A DNA stretch of 39,248 nt from positions 1 to 39,248 of the forward strand of contig NZ_QBUY01000086.1 in the NCBI RefSeq assembly GCF_003121405.1, in the 5' to 3' direction. The position numbers were made by a program, and so were the translations under genes. Below are positions 32,851 through 39,248 of the stretch, in pieces. This DNA is from Paraburkholderia sp. C35 (GTDB lineage: Bacteria; Pseudomonadota; Gammaproteobacteria; Burkholderiales; Burkholderiaceae). Below the pieces are notes generated by a model that was given only the letters and a program-made list of their open reading frames with translations, searched no databases and was not told where the DNA came from. Position 1 is the stretch's first letter. Every line of letters starts with the position of its first letter.

Positions 32851-33321
32851 ATGAGCAAGCGCATGCGTAGCGATCTGTCTCGCGCAATCGTGACACTGGC
32901 TGCAGGCGTGCTGATAGGCAGCGCGCCGTCCATCACGTGGGCGGGCACGTCCGCCGCCGATCCGCACGAAGCCGCGTTCATGCAGGAGAACGATCGCGCG
33001 ATGACGCGCATGATGGACGACATGAGCGTGAAGCCATCGGGCGATATCGACCGGGACTTCGTCGCGATGATGGCGCCGCATCATCAGGGCGCGATCGATA
33101 TGGCAAGAGCCGAGCTGCGCTATGGACACAACGAACAATTACGGCGCATCGCACAGGAGATCATCGTCGATCAGCAGCAGGAGATTGCGGCGATGAACGT
33201 TGCCATCGGCTTGCCTCCGCCGCCTTCACGGCCTGCACCCACACAACCATCCGCGCCATCTGCCGATGCACATGATTCATCGCACGCCATGCCGATGCCG
33301 ATGCCGATGCCGATGAAATAG
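32851..33321 (+). CDS. Exported DUF305 protein with Met-Pro repeat tail
   Basis: The 156-residue protein has a signal peptide (cleavage near WAGTSA, about residue 31), followed by a DUF305 four-helix (ferritin-like) domain with the signature MMAPHHQGAIDMA from residue 73. Its Met and His residues are typical of proteins placed near copper or silver handling. The C terminus is Pro/Ser-rich and ends HDSSH then four Met-Pro pairs and Met-Lys, coded by four exact ATGCCG repeats. The ribosome-binding site AGGAAGGAG is strong. A 47-base gap separates it from the beta-propeller gene, so the two may be co-transcribed. A metal-linked periplasmic role is inference. Confidence 0.85.
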   Translation: MSKRMRSDLSRAIVTLAAGVLIGSAPSITWAGTSAADPHEAAFMQENDRAMTRMMDDMSVKPSGDIDRDFVAMMAPHHQGAIDMARAELRYGHNEQLRRIAQEIIVDQQQEIAAMNVAIGLPPPPSRPAPTQPSAPSADAHDSSHAMPMPMPMPMK

Positions 33322-33368
33322 CACGCGCATTCCAGCTTCATTCGTGCGGGACAACAAGGAGACTAATC

Positions 33369-34847
33369 GTGAACAAGACCGCCATCACTCTGTTCGCCTG
33401 GACGCTCGCAGCGTGCACCGCTGGCTCCGCGCATGCCGGGCAGGCTCCTGGCGCGCTCGCCAATGCCAACGTGCCTGTCTCGAGTCACGACCGCGTCTAT
33501 GCCGCCGAGCAGTTCTCGAACACGGTGTCGGTGATCGATCCCACCGTGAACCGGCTGATCGGCGTGATCCGGCTCGGCGATCCGTTGCCGGGCAACTTCA
33601 GCCCGCTCTACAAGGGCCAGGCGCTCGTGCACGGCATGGGCTATTCGCCCGATCATCACACGCTTGCCGTGGTGGCCATCGCGTCGAATTCGGTCAGCTT
33701 CATCGATACGCAGACGAACACGATCAAGCACACCACGTATGTGGGCCGCTCGCCGCACGAAGCCTTCTTTACGCCCGATGGACGCGAAGTATGGATCACG
33801 GTGCGCGGCGAGAACTACGTGTCCGTGCTCGACGCGCAAACCTATGCGGAGAAAACCCGCATCGTCACGCCCGCGGGTCCGGGCATGACGATCTTTTCTC
33901 CGGACGGCAAATATGGCTATGTATGTTCGTCGTTCAATCCGGAGATCGATGTGATCACAGTTGCCGATCACCAGACGGTCGGCAAGGTTACGCAAGGCAG
34001 CCCGTTCTGTCCCAACATCGCAGCGACGCCGGACGGCAAGCAGGTGTGGTTCACGTTGAAGGACACGGGCAAGACGCAGGTGTTCGACGCGCATCCTCCG
34101 TTCGCGCTGCTCAGGACGATGGATACCGGCCCGATCACCAATCACGTGAATTTTGCCGTGACCAGCAAGGGGACATTCGCGTACGTCACGGTAGGCGGCG
34201 AAAACGCCGTCAAGGTGTTCCGCACCGACAACTTCAAACAGGTCGCGACGATTCCCGTCGGCAAGATGCCGCATGGCGTCTGGCCATCGGGTGACGGATC
34301 GCGCATCTATGTCGGGCTGGAGAACTCGGACATGATGACGGCCATCGATACGGCCACCAACAAGGTCATCGCCAACGTGCCGATCGGGCAGGCACCGCAG
34401 GCCATCGCTTATGTGCCGAATGCCGTGCCCGAGGGCGACGGCATGCAGAACCTCCAGCCGCTCGGGCTGGCGGGCGAAGCTGCGCACCTGACGCTAACGG
34501 CCGTGGGCGCCGGCAGCAACGCCCCAGCGCCAACCAGCGTCGTGCTGTACGACCAGGGCGTCGTGCAGGTTCTGCAGGCGTCCGTGACGGGCCTGCAGCC
34601 GAAGCAGCCCTACGTGCTCGGCTTGAGCAACGCGGCCGACGGCAGCGGCCCGATCGAGCCGCTGGCGCGCTTCATGACCAACCCGGCTGGATCGGCGATC
34701 GTCGATACGATTGGCCAGATCCGCCAGATCGTCGCGCCCGGCGCCAATGATCCGCAATCCGCCACACCGGACAGGCGCCGCTATCTCGTCATTGCGCCGG
34801 CTGTCGACGGCGTGGCGAAAACCGCCGTGCAGGTGCAATCGATGTAA
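33369..34847 (+). CDS. Exported YncE-like beta-propeller protein
   Basis: The 492-residue protein has an N-terminal signal peptide (cleavage after AHAG, about residue 23) and then a seven-bladed beta-propeller of the YncE/cytochrome cd1-nitrite-reductase-like type. Repeats such as SNTVSVIDPTVNRLIGVI, NSVSFIDTQTNTIKHT and ENAVKVFRTDNFKQVATIPVG mark the blades (about 40-355). A C-terminal domain of about 120 residues (from about 370) has a TGLQPKQPYVLGLS segment. The start is a GTG with AAGGAGA seven bases upstream. Propellers of this type bind ligands or partners in the periplasm; the specific role is unknown. DUF305 upstream and an exported protein downstream suggest a small export-linked set. 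Confidence 0.82.
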   Translation: MNKTAITLFAWTLAACTAGSAHAGQAPGALANANVPVSSHDRVYAAEQFSNTVSVIDPTVNRLIGVIRLGDPLPGNFSPLYKGQALVHGMGYSPDHHTLAVVAIASNSVSFIDTQTNTIKHTTYVGRSPHEAFFTPDGREVWITVRGENYVSVLDAQTYAEKTRIVTPAGPGMTIFSPDGKYGYVCSSFNPEIDVITVADHQTVGKVTQGSPFCPNIAATPDGKQVWFTLKDTGKTQVFDAHPPFALLRTMDTGPITNHVNFAVTSKGTFAYVTVGGENAVKVFRTDNFKQVATIPVGKMPHGVWPSGDGSRIYVGLENSDMMTAIDTATNKVIANVPIGQAPQAIAYVPNAVPEGDGMQNLQPLGLAGEAAHLTLTAVGAGSNAPAPTSVVLYDQGVVQVLQASVTGLQPKQPYVLGLSNAADGSGPIEPLARFMTNPAGSAIVDTIGQIRQIVAPGANDPQSATPDRRRYLVIAPAVDGVAKTAVQVQSM

Positions 34848-34983
34848 CTCAAGCCGTCTGCGCAGATTGAGCCGATCGAGCAGCTTTGCGAGCCGCTCCG
34901 GCATGTCGTGTTCGTGAGATCGACGATATCGTGGATGTCGTTTGTGCTTCTTTCCTCACTTCGATACGACAGGCTGTCCACAC

Positions 34984-35634
34984 ATGATGAATCGCTTTTT
35001 CAGGTGCATCGCCACTGCGGGTATTACGCTGGCGAGCGTGCAAGCGGCATGGGCGCAAACACCCGCGCAATTGCAGTTCGACACGCATGCGGCGTTCTTT
35101 TCGGCGGAAACGCCTCTGGCCAGTCCGCTCGATCCGCAGGTTTTCGTGGCCGACGCTGGCGCGCCGGCAGCCGTGGGGCCGCAAGGGATTGCGCACGTTG
35201 CGGGCGTGCGCAATGCACGCCTGAGCGATGCGCCTGCTACACCGCTTTACGACGCGCAGGACCGCCCTCTACACTTCACGCTGCAACGCTGGCTCGGCGC
35301 TACGGGAACGGTCACGCTCACGCCGGCGGCACAGGGACACGAGACGGTGGGGATCGATCTGACGGGGCTTGTACCGAATGGGTTATATAGCGCGTTCGAA
35401 AATCACTTCGACCAGTCGCCCATTGGCTTTACGCCGCTCGACGGTGCGGGCACGGCCAATACTTTCCGTGCCGATGCGACGGGACATGCGCACGTGTCCG
35501 TGGATTCGCCCAATGTGCTGACTCACGATAACGCGGTGCTGATCGTGTATCACGCCGATGGACGCGCATGGGGTACAGAGCGTGGCGCGCTTGGCGTGGC
35601 GGCACAACATCAGCTGATTGCGCGCTTGCCTTGA
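34984..35634 (+). CDS. Exported protein of unknown function
   Basis: The product is 216 residues with a clear signal peptide (MMNRFFRCIATAGITLASVQ onward, cleavage near AAWAQ). The rest looks like an all-beta extracytoplasmic fold with no family I recognise. The segment GIDLTGLVPNGLYSAF resembles in style the TGLQPKQPYVLGLS stretch in the C-terminal domain of the neighbouring propeller protein, and both are followed by Asn/Thr-rich strands, so they may share a fold. The frame is open from a TTG at 34942, but ATG 34984 starts the signal peptide. It follows the propeller gene after 136 bases that hold nothing recognisable. Stop is TGA. Confidence 0.75.
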   Translation: MMNRFFRCIATAGITLASVQAAWAQTPAQLQFDTHAAFFSAETPLASPLDPQVFVADAGAPAAVGPQGIAHVAGVRNARLSDAPATPLYDAQDRPLHFTLQRWLGATGTVTLTPAAQGHETVGIDLTGLVPNGLYSAFENHFDQSPIGFTPLDGAGTANTFRADATGHAHVSVDSPNVLTHDNAVLIVYHADGRAWGTERGALGVAAQHQLIARLP

Positions 35635-35643
35635 GCGGTTGGC

Positions 35644-35694
35644 CGCTTGCCACGTAACACTCGGGCCTCGCAGTCAGGCCCGTCGTAGCAAGCG
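35644..35694. terminator. Two-level hairpin between convergent genes
   Basis: Outer arms CGCTTGC (35644-35650) and GCAAGCG (35688-35694), with inner arms CGGGCCT (35662-35668) and AGGCCCG (35676-35682), are all perfect. The structure fills the short gap between the exported-protein gene and the LacI gene and fits a shared bidirectional terminator. Confidence 0.6.
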
Positions 35695-35700
35695 TCTCAC

Positions 35701-36720
35701 TCACTGCCCGCCCGACCGTCGATAGCGTATCCGCGCAGGCACGAGCCGCGAGTCCGGCGCTTCATCGCCGGCAAGCAAAGAGAACACGCAGCCCAGACTG
35801 TGCTCTGCGAGTTGCGTGCTGTCCTGGATAATCGCGTCGATCTTGAAAGGCAGGCAATCGAGCAACTTGTGATCGTCGAAGGTCATCAATTGAGCGGGCG
35901 CCTGGGCCAGCTGATGTGCGTCGTTCATGAACTGCAGCACACCTTCGAGCAACGTAATCGAGCCTGCAAATAGCGCTTCCGGGTAACGCTGGTGCTCGGC
36001 GAACCATGACTTCATCAGTTCGTAACCCGACTCGCGCTGATAGTCGCGCTCGAATACCCAGTCGGGCTGCTCGCCGAGACCATGCTCGCGCAGCGCCTGC
36101 CGGTAGCCCGCCAGACGGTCGCGACTCGCCGACAGTTCCGGCTGGCCGCCCAGATACACCACTTCGCGCGCGCCCCTCGCGATGCTCTCGCCCACCAGCG
36201 TCGCCACGGTTTCGACGGCATCGGTAACGACATACGGAATGCGACTCGACTCGACACGCCGGTCGGCGAACACGAGCGGCAGACGCTTCATCCATTTTTC
36301 GTAGCGTTTGGCGTCGGCGGTACACGGCACGACGATCAGGCCGTCCACTTGATGGGACACGAGATGCGCGATGCCTTCCGTCTCGCGCACCGGGTCTTCG
36401 TCGCTGGTGACGAGCACGAGCTGATACCGGTAACGCTCGCGGCACAGTGATTCCATCGCCTGGGCGAGCGCCGCGTGCGCGGAGTTGGTGAGATCGGGAA
36501 TAACGAGGCCGATGGTGTTGCTGCGGCGCGTGCGCAACGCGCGCGCCGATTGCGACGGCGTGAAGTGATGGTCTTTCGCCACCTGCAGCACGCGCTCGAC
36601 CGTCGCCGCCGAGATGCGATAGCGCTCGGCATAGCCGTTCAGCACCATGCTGGCCGTCGTGCGGGAAACGTTCGCGAGGCGGGCAATGTCGTCGATGGTC
36701 AGACGCTCGAACTGAGTCAC
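35701..36720 (-). CDS. LacI-family transcriptional regulator
   Basis: The 339-residue repressor has an N-terminal helix-turn-helix and hinge (about 6-60: IDDIARLANVSRTTASMVLN, then ALRTRRSNTIG) and a periplasmic-binding-like effector domain (about 65-330, with GLVIPDLTNSAHAAL and FDDHKLLDCLPFKIDAI). Placement directly after the ribose-type transporter genes is that of rbsR in E. coli, so it probably controls this operon in response to the transported sugar. The sequence also recalls the FruR/Cra branch. The start is GTG with AGGAAGG seven bases upstream. A 181-base gap with a hairpin separates it from rbsB. Confidence 0.87.
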   Translation of the reverse strand: MTQFERLTIDDIARLANVSRTTASMVLNGYAERYRISAATVERVLQVAKDHHFTPSQSARALRTRRSNTIGLVIPDLTNSAHAALAQAMESLCRERYRYQLVLVTSDEDPVRETEGIAHLVSHQVDGLIVVPCTADAKRYEKWMKRLPLVFADRRVESSRIPYVVTDAVETVATLVGESIARGAREVVYLGGQPELSASRDRLAGYRQALREHGLGEQPDWVFERDYQRESGYELMKSWFAEHQRYPEALFAGSITLLEGVLQFMNDAHQLAQAPAQLMTFDDHKLLDCLPFKIDAIIQDSTQLAEHSLGCVFSLLAGDEAPDSRLVPARIRYRRSGGQ

Positions 36721-36813
36721 GCGGCCTTCCTGCAGATCATTAAATAGTGGGAACAGTGGATGCGCGCCACCCGCAGGCGGCGCATGGCATACGCCAGTGC
36801 GTTGCCGGGGATG

Positions 36814-36838
36814 CGCTGCGCCCGCATGGGGCGCAGCG
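36814..36838 (-). terminator. Hairpin between rbsB and the LacI gene
   Basis: CGCTGCGCCC (36814-36823) and GGGCGCAGCG (36829-36838) make a perfect ten-pair stem with a five-base loop just downstream of rbsB. No T-run follows on the minus strand. It may stabilise the rbsB message or reduce read-through into the regulator. Confidence 0.5.
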
Positions 36839-36901
36839 TCAGGCGCGCAGCGACGGGTGTCTCGGCGCCTGATAGTACTACGGGAAGGGTCGGATGAGAA
36901 C

Positions 36902-37873
36902 TTACTGCTTATAGAGGTTCAGCGGCACCGGGATGAACTTGTCGACGGACTGGCCATCCACCAGTTTCTTCGCCGTCTGCACGCCGTACTGGCCGATCAG
37001 TTCCGGCTGCTGCTGCACCGTCGCCGCCATCTGGCCGTCCTTGACGGCCGTCATCGCATCAGCCGTCGCGTCGAAGCCGACCACGGACACGTTCTTCAGG
37101 CCCGCTGCCTGCAATGCCTTGACCGCGCCGAGCGCCATTTCGTCGTTCTGTGCGAACACGCCCTGGATATCCTTGTTGCTCTGGATGATGTTCTCCATCA
37201 CCGAGAGACCCTTCGCGCGGTCGAAGTCGGCGGGTTGCCTGGTGGCGATCTTCACGCCGCCCTTCGCCGCGCTGCCGTCATCGAAACCTGCACCACGCTC
37301 GTTCGCCGCCGACGAACCCGGACTGCCTTGCAGTTCGACGATGTTGCCCTTGCCGCCCAGCTTCTCCGCCAGGAAGTCGGCTGCCATCTTGCCGCCTGCC
37401 TTGTGGTCGGACGCGATATGCGAGCTGACGTCGGCGCCGTTCACGCTGCGGTCGAGCGACACGACCTTGATGCCCTTCGCGGTTGCTTCCTTGACGACGT
37501 TCGCCACCGCCGACGAATCGGTCGGGTTGATCAGGATCACGCTGACCTTCTTCTCGATCAGGTCTTCGACGCTGGCCTGCTGCTTCGCGGGGTCGTTCTG
37601 CGCATCGACGGTGATCAGCGTCACGCCGTCTTTCGCCGCTTCGTCTTCCGCGCCCTTGCGCAGCGACACGAAGAACGGATTGTTCAGCGTCGAGATCGAC
37701 AGGCCGACGGTGATCGCGCCATTGGCGGCGGGCGCCGAGGCCGCGCTCGCGCCGGCATCCGCCGACGTCGACGACGGGCCTTCCTTCGAGCACGCAGCCA
37801 GACCGGCGATCAGCGCGCTGGCGCACAGTGCGGTGAAAACCTTCGAGAGTCGCGGCGAAACGGGGTTCTGCAT
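36902..37873 (-). CDS. rbsB: Ribose-type ABC transporter substrate-binding protein RbsB
   Basis: The 323-residue periplasmic binding protein closely tracks E. coli RbsB. The ligand-contact segments are present: STLNNPFFVSL, LDRS, ERGAGF, QPADFDR, FAQNDEMALGA and VGFDAT. Unlike E. coli RbsB, the signal peptide ends in a lipobox (GLAACSKEG), predicting a lipoprotein. The open frame extends to 37969, but ATG 37873 has GAGGAAG upstream and starts the signal. It lies 92 bases after rbsC, the last of the transporter genes. Stop is TAA. Ribose is the best guess for the ligand. Confidence 0.92.
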   Translation of the reverse strand: MQNPVSPRLSKVFTALCASALIAGLAACSKEGPSSTSADAGASAASAPAANGAITVGLSISTLNNPFFVSLRKGAEDEAAKDGVTLITVDAQNDPAKQQASVEDLIEKKVSVILINPTDSSAVANVVKEATAKGIKVVSLDRSVNGADVSSHIASDHKAGGKMAADFLAEKLGGKGNIVELQGSPGSSAANERGAGFDDGSAAKGGVKIATRQPADFDRAKGLSVMENIIQSNKDIQGVFAQNDEMALGAVKALQAAGLKNVSVVGFDATADAMTAVKDGQMAATVQQQPELIGQYGVQTAKKLVDGQSVDKFIPVPLNLYKQ

Positions 37874-37965
37874 GTGTCTTCCTCTTCTTCCTTGTGTGGT
37901 GAAACTGGTTTTAATGTCCAGCATCCGGTGATGAAAAATCGTTGAATCTTGTATTGGCTCGCGCG

Positions 37966-38922
37966 TCACGCTTTCTTGTTACCGCGATCGATCAGCACGG
38001 CAAGCAGAATCACGCCGCCCTTGATGACCTGCTGATAGAACGACGACACGTCGAGCAGGTTCAGGCCGTTGTTCAACACGCCGATCAGCAGCGCGCCGAC
38101 CAGCGTGCCGAAAATCCAGCCGCGTCCGCCCGTCAGGCTGGTGCCGCCGAGCACGACGGCCGCGATGGCATCGAGTTCATAGCCCGTGCCTGCCGTCGGT
38201 TGCGCGGAATTCAGACGCGAGGTCAGCACCACGCCCGCGAGCGCCGCCATCACGCCGGAGAGCGTGTACACGTAGAGTTGAATGCGATCGACCTTGACGC
38301 CCGACAGACGCGCCGATTCAGCGTTGCCGCCCGTCGCGTAGATATGGCGGCCAAACACGGTCTTGCGCAGCACGACCCAGAACACGGCGAACATCACCAG
38401 CATCAGCACGACGGGGATCGGCACGAGGCGCGCGATGTAACCGCCGCCGAGCAGCGAGAAGAAATCGCTATTGAAGCTGCTCAGCGGACTGCCATTCGAG
38501 ACGACCAGCGCGAGACCGCGCAACACGGTCATCGAGCCGAGCGTCGCGATGAACGGCGCGACCTTGCCCTTGCTGATCACGAGGCCGTTGACGAAGCCCA
38601 TCAGCCCGCCTGCGACGAGTCCTGCGAGTGTCGCGACGACAGCATTCGTGCCCGACGTCAGCAGGCTCGCGATAATCACCGACGACAGCGCCAGCACCGA
38701 TCCCGCCGACAGATCGATGCCGCCGAGCAGAATCACCAGCGTCATGCCGAATGCGATCAGCGCGTTGATCGACGCCTGACGCATCACGTTCAGCAGATTG
38801 TCGACGGTCAGGAAGTTGCTGCTGACGATGGAGAGGCCCCCCGCAATCACCAGCAAGGCGATAAACGGCCCGAGCTTTTGCAGCGTCGCCCGGTTGGTCG
38901 GTGTCATGCTCATTTGCGCCAT
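37966..38922 (-). CDS. rbsC: Ribose-type ABC transporter permease RbsC
   Basis: The 318-residue inner-membrane permease of the sugar (CUT2/BPD_transp_2) family has about eight to ten hydrophobic helices and the family motif VVLGGTSLTGGRGWIFGTLVGAL near residues 250-275 as well as GGIDLSAGSVLALS near 66. It begins MAQMSMTP; ATG 38913 is an alternative start. It lies 100 bases after the rbsA stop, in the order rbsA-rbsC-rbsB of the classical operon. Stop is TGA. Confidence 0.93.
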   Translation of the reverse strand: MAQMSMTPTNRATLQKLGPFIALLVIAGGLSIVSSNFLTVDNLLNVMRQASINALIAFGMTLVILLGGIDLSAGSVLALSSVIIASLLTSGTNAVVATLAGLVAGGLMGFVNGLVISKGKVAPFIATLGSMTVLRGLALVVSNGSPLSSFNSDFFSLLGGGYIARLVPIPVVLMLVMFAVFWVVLRKTVFGRHIYATGGNAESARLSGVKVDRIQLYVYTLSGVMAALAGVVLTSRLNSAQPTAGTGYELDAIAAVVLGGTSLTGGRGWIFGTLVGALLIGVLNNGLNLLDVSSFYQQVIKGGVILLAVLIDRGNKKA

Positions 38923-39022
38923 GATGTGTCTCGCGTGTTGTCCCGCTGCGTGTCGCGGGACCGTTCAGTTGGATGCACGGCGCGGCGTTCGCGCTGCCGT
39001 GACTGCTCGGGTTGGATGATCG

Positions 39023-39248
39023 CTATGCAGCCACCGTGGCGGGTGCTGCCGTGGCTGCGCCGCCCGCAGCGGCCGTCATGATGCGTTCCTGAGTGGCACC
39101 GTGCGCGTCGAACAATGCGCTCTGGCGGCCTTCATGCATGACGAGAATGCGGTCGCTCATCGCGAGGACTTCGGGAAGCTCGGACGACACCATCACGATG
39201 GCGACGCCGCGCTCGGCCAGTTGATTGATGATCGTGTAGATCTCGGCC
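39023..39248 (-). CDS. rbsA: Ribose-type ABC transporter ATPase RbsA, 3' end only
   Basis: The last 75 codons of the tandem ATPase are visible: EIYTIINQLAERGVAIVMVS, then SELPEVLAMSDRILVMHEGR and an Ala-rich tail ending in TAG. This is the H-loop side of the second ATP-binding domain. The gene runs off the window end. No Walker motifs are in view, because they lie upstream, beyond 39248. It is the first visible gene of the rbs operon. Confidence 0.92.
   Translation of the reverse strand, partial: AEIYTIINQLAERGVAIVMVSSELPEVLAMSDRILVMHEGRQSALFDAHGATQERIMTAAAGGAATAAPATVAA
39234..39246. other. 13-base match to Illumina P5 sequence, inside rbsA coding
   Basis: GTGTAGATCTCGG is identical to the start of the reverse complement of the P5 adapter. 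The reading frame of rbsA passes through it with the expected residues (EIYT), so it is genuine genome. Its position two bases from the contig end suggests that adapter trimming or contamination screening broke the assembly here. Confidence 0.6.

Noticed and set aside
39234..39248. Right end as adapter contamination
   Set aside because: The P5-like bases encode the expected RbsA residues in frame, so they are genomic; only the break point is suspicious.
1..39248. CRISPR array, tRNA, rRNA or insertion sequence
   Set aside because: No regularly spaced direct repeats, no tRNA cloverleaf sequence, no rRNA-like segment and no transposase were noticed on either strand.

Overview
The window is a GC-rich stretch typical of a Burkholderiaceae genome. 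Gene content and protein style point to Paraburkholderia or Caballeronia, though that is a judgement from gene families and not a search. It probably represents a whole assembly contig: the first 19 bases are 17/19 identical to the Tn5/Nextera mosaic end, and the last 15 bases contain a 13-base match to the Illumina P5 sequence inside a real gene.

Region 1 (61-15091, minus strand) is most of a type VI secretion system (T6SS). In transcription order it holds tssA, tssB, tssC, hcp, tagJ, tssE, tssF, tssG, clpV(tssH), a PAAR-like DUF4280 gene, vgrG and tagH (FHA protein). The membrane-complex genes tssJ, tssK, tssL and tssM are absent and would lie beyond position 1. tssC carries an in-frame TAG at codon 200 (12848-12850) with perfect coding continuity on both sides, so as written the sheath protein is split in two.

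Region 2 (15767-19380, plus strand) runs divergently from tssA across a 675-base AT-richer gap. It encodes a sigma-factor-like protein, a PP2C phosphatase (PppA type) and a TPR plus GT41 glycosyltransferase (OGT/HMW1C superfamily). Start and stop codons overlap or abut, which suggests translational coupling.

Region 3 (19377-27063, minus strand) is a tight three-gene operon: a signal-peptide-bearing TPR-CHAT caspase-like protein, a TpsB (FhaC/HMW1B) outer-membrane transporter, and a 1244-residue TpsA exoprotein. The exoprotein ends in a Cys-x8-Cys tail like the HMW1 anchor. Its stop codon overlaps that of the GT41 gene. Region 4 (27311-31295, plus strand) has a transmembrane Ser/Thr kinase (PpkA-like, with C-terminal DUF4384) and an MltA-type lytic transglycosylase lipoprotein. 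The latter is interrupted by a second in-frame TAG before its catalytic domain. Kinase, phosphatase and FHA protein together resemble the threonine-phosphorylation control of T6SS. The adhesin/CHAT operon sits between kinase and phosphatase.

Region 5 (31363-35634) is a mix: an SDR oxidoreductase, a possible 42-residue protein, a DUF305 protein with a Met-Pro repeat tail, an exported YncE-like beta-propeller and an exported protein of unknown function. Region 6 (35701-39248, minus strand) is a ribose-type ABC transporter, rbsA (3' end only), rbsC and rbsB, followed by a LacI-family regulator. This is the order of the E. coli rbs operon but without rbsK. No tRNA, rRNA, CRISPR array or insertion sequence was seen.
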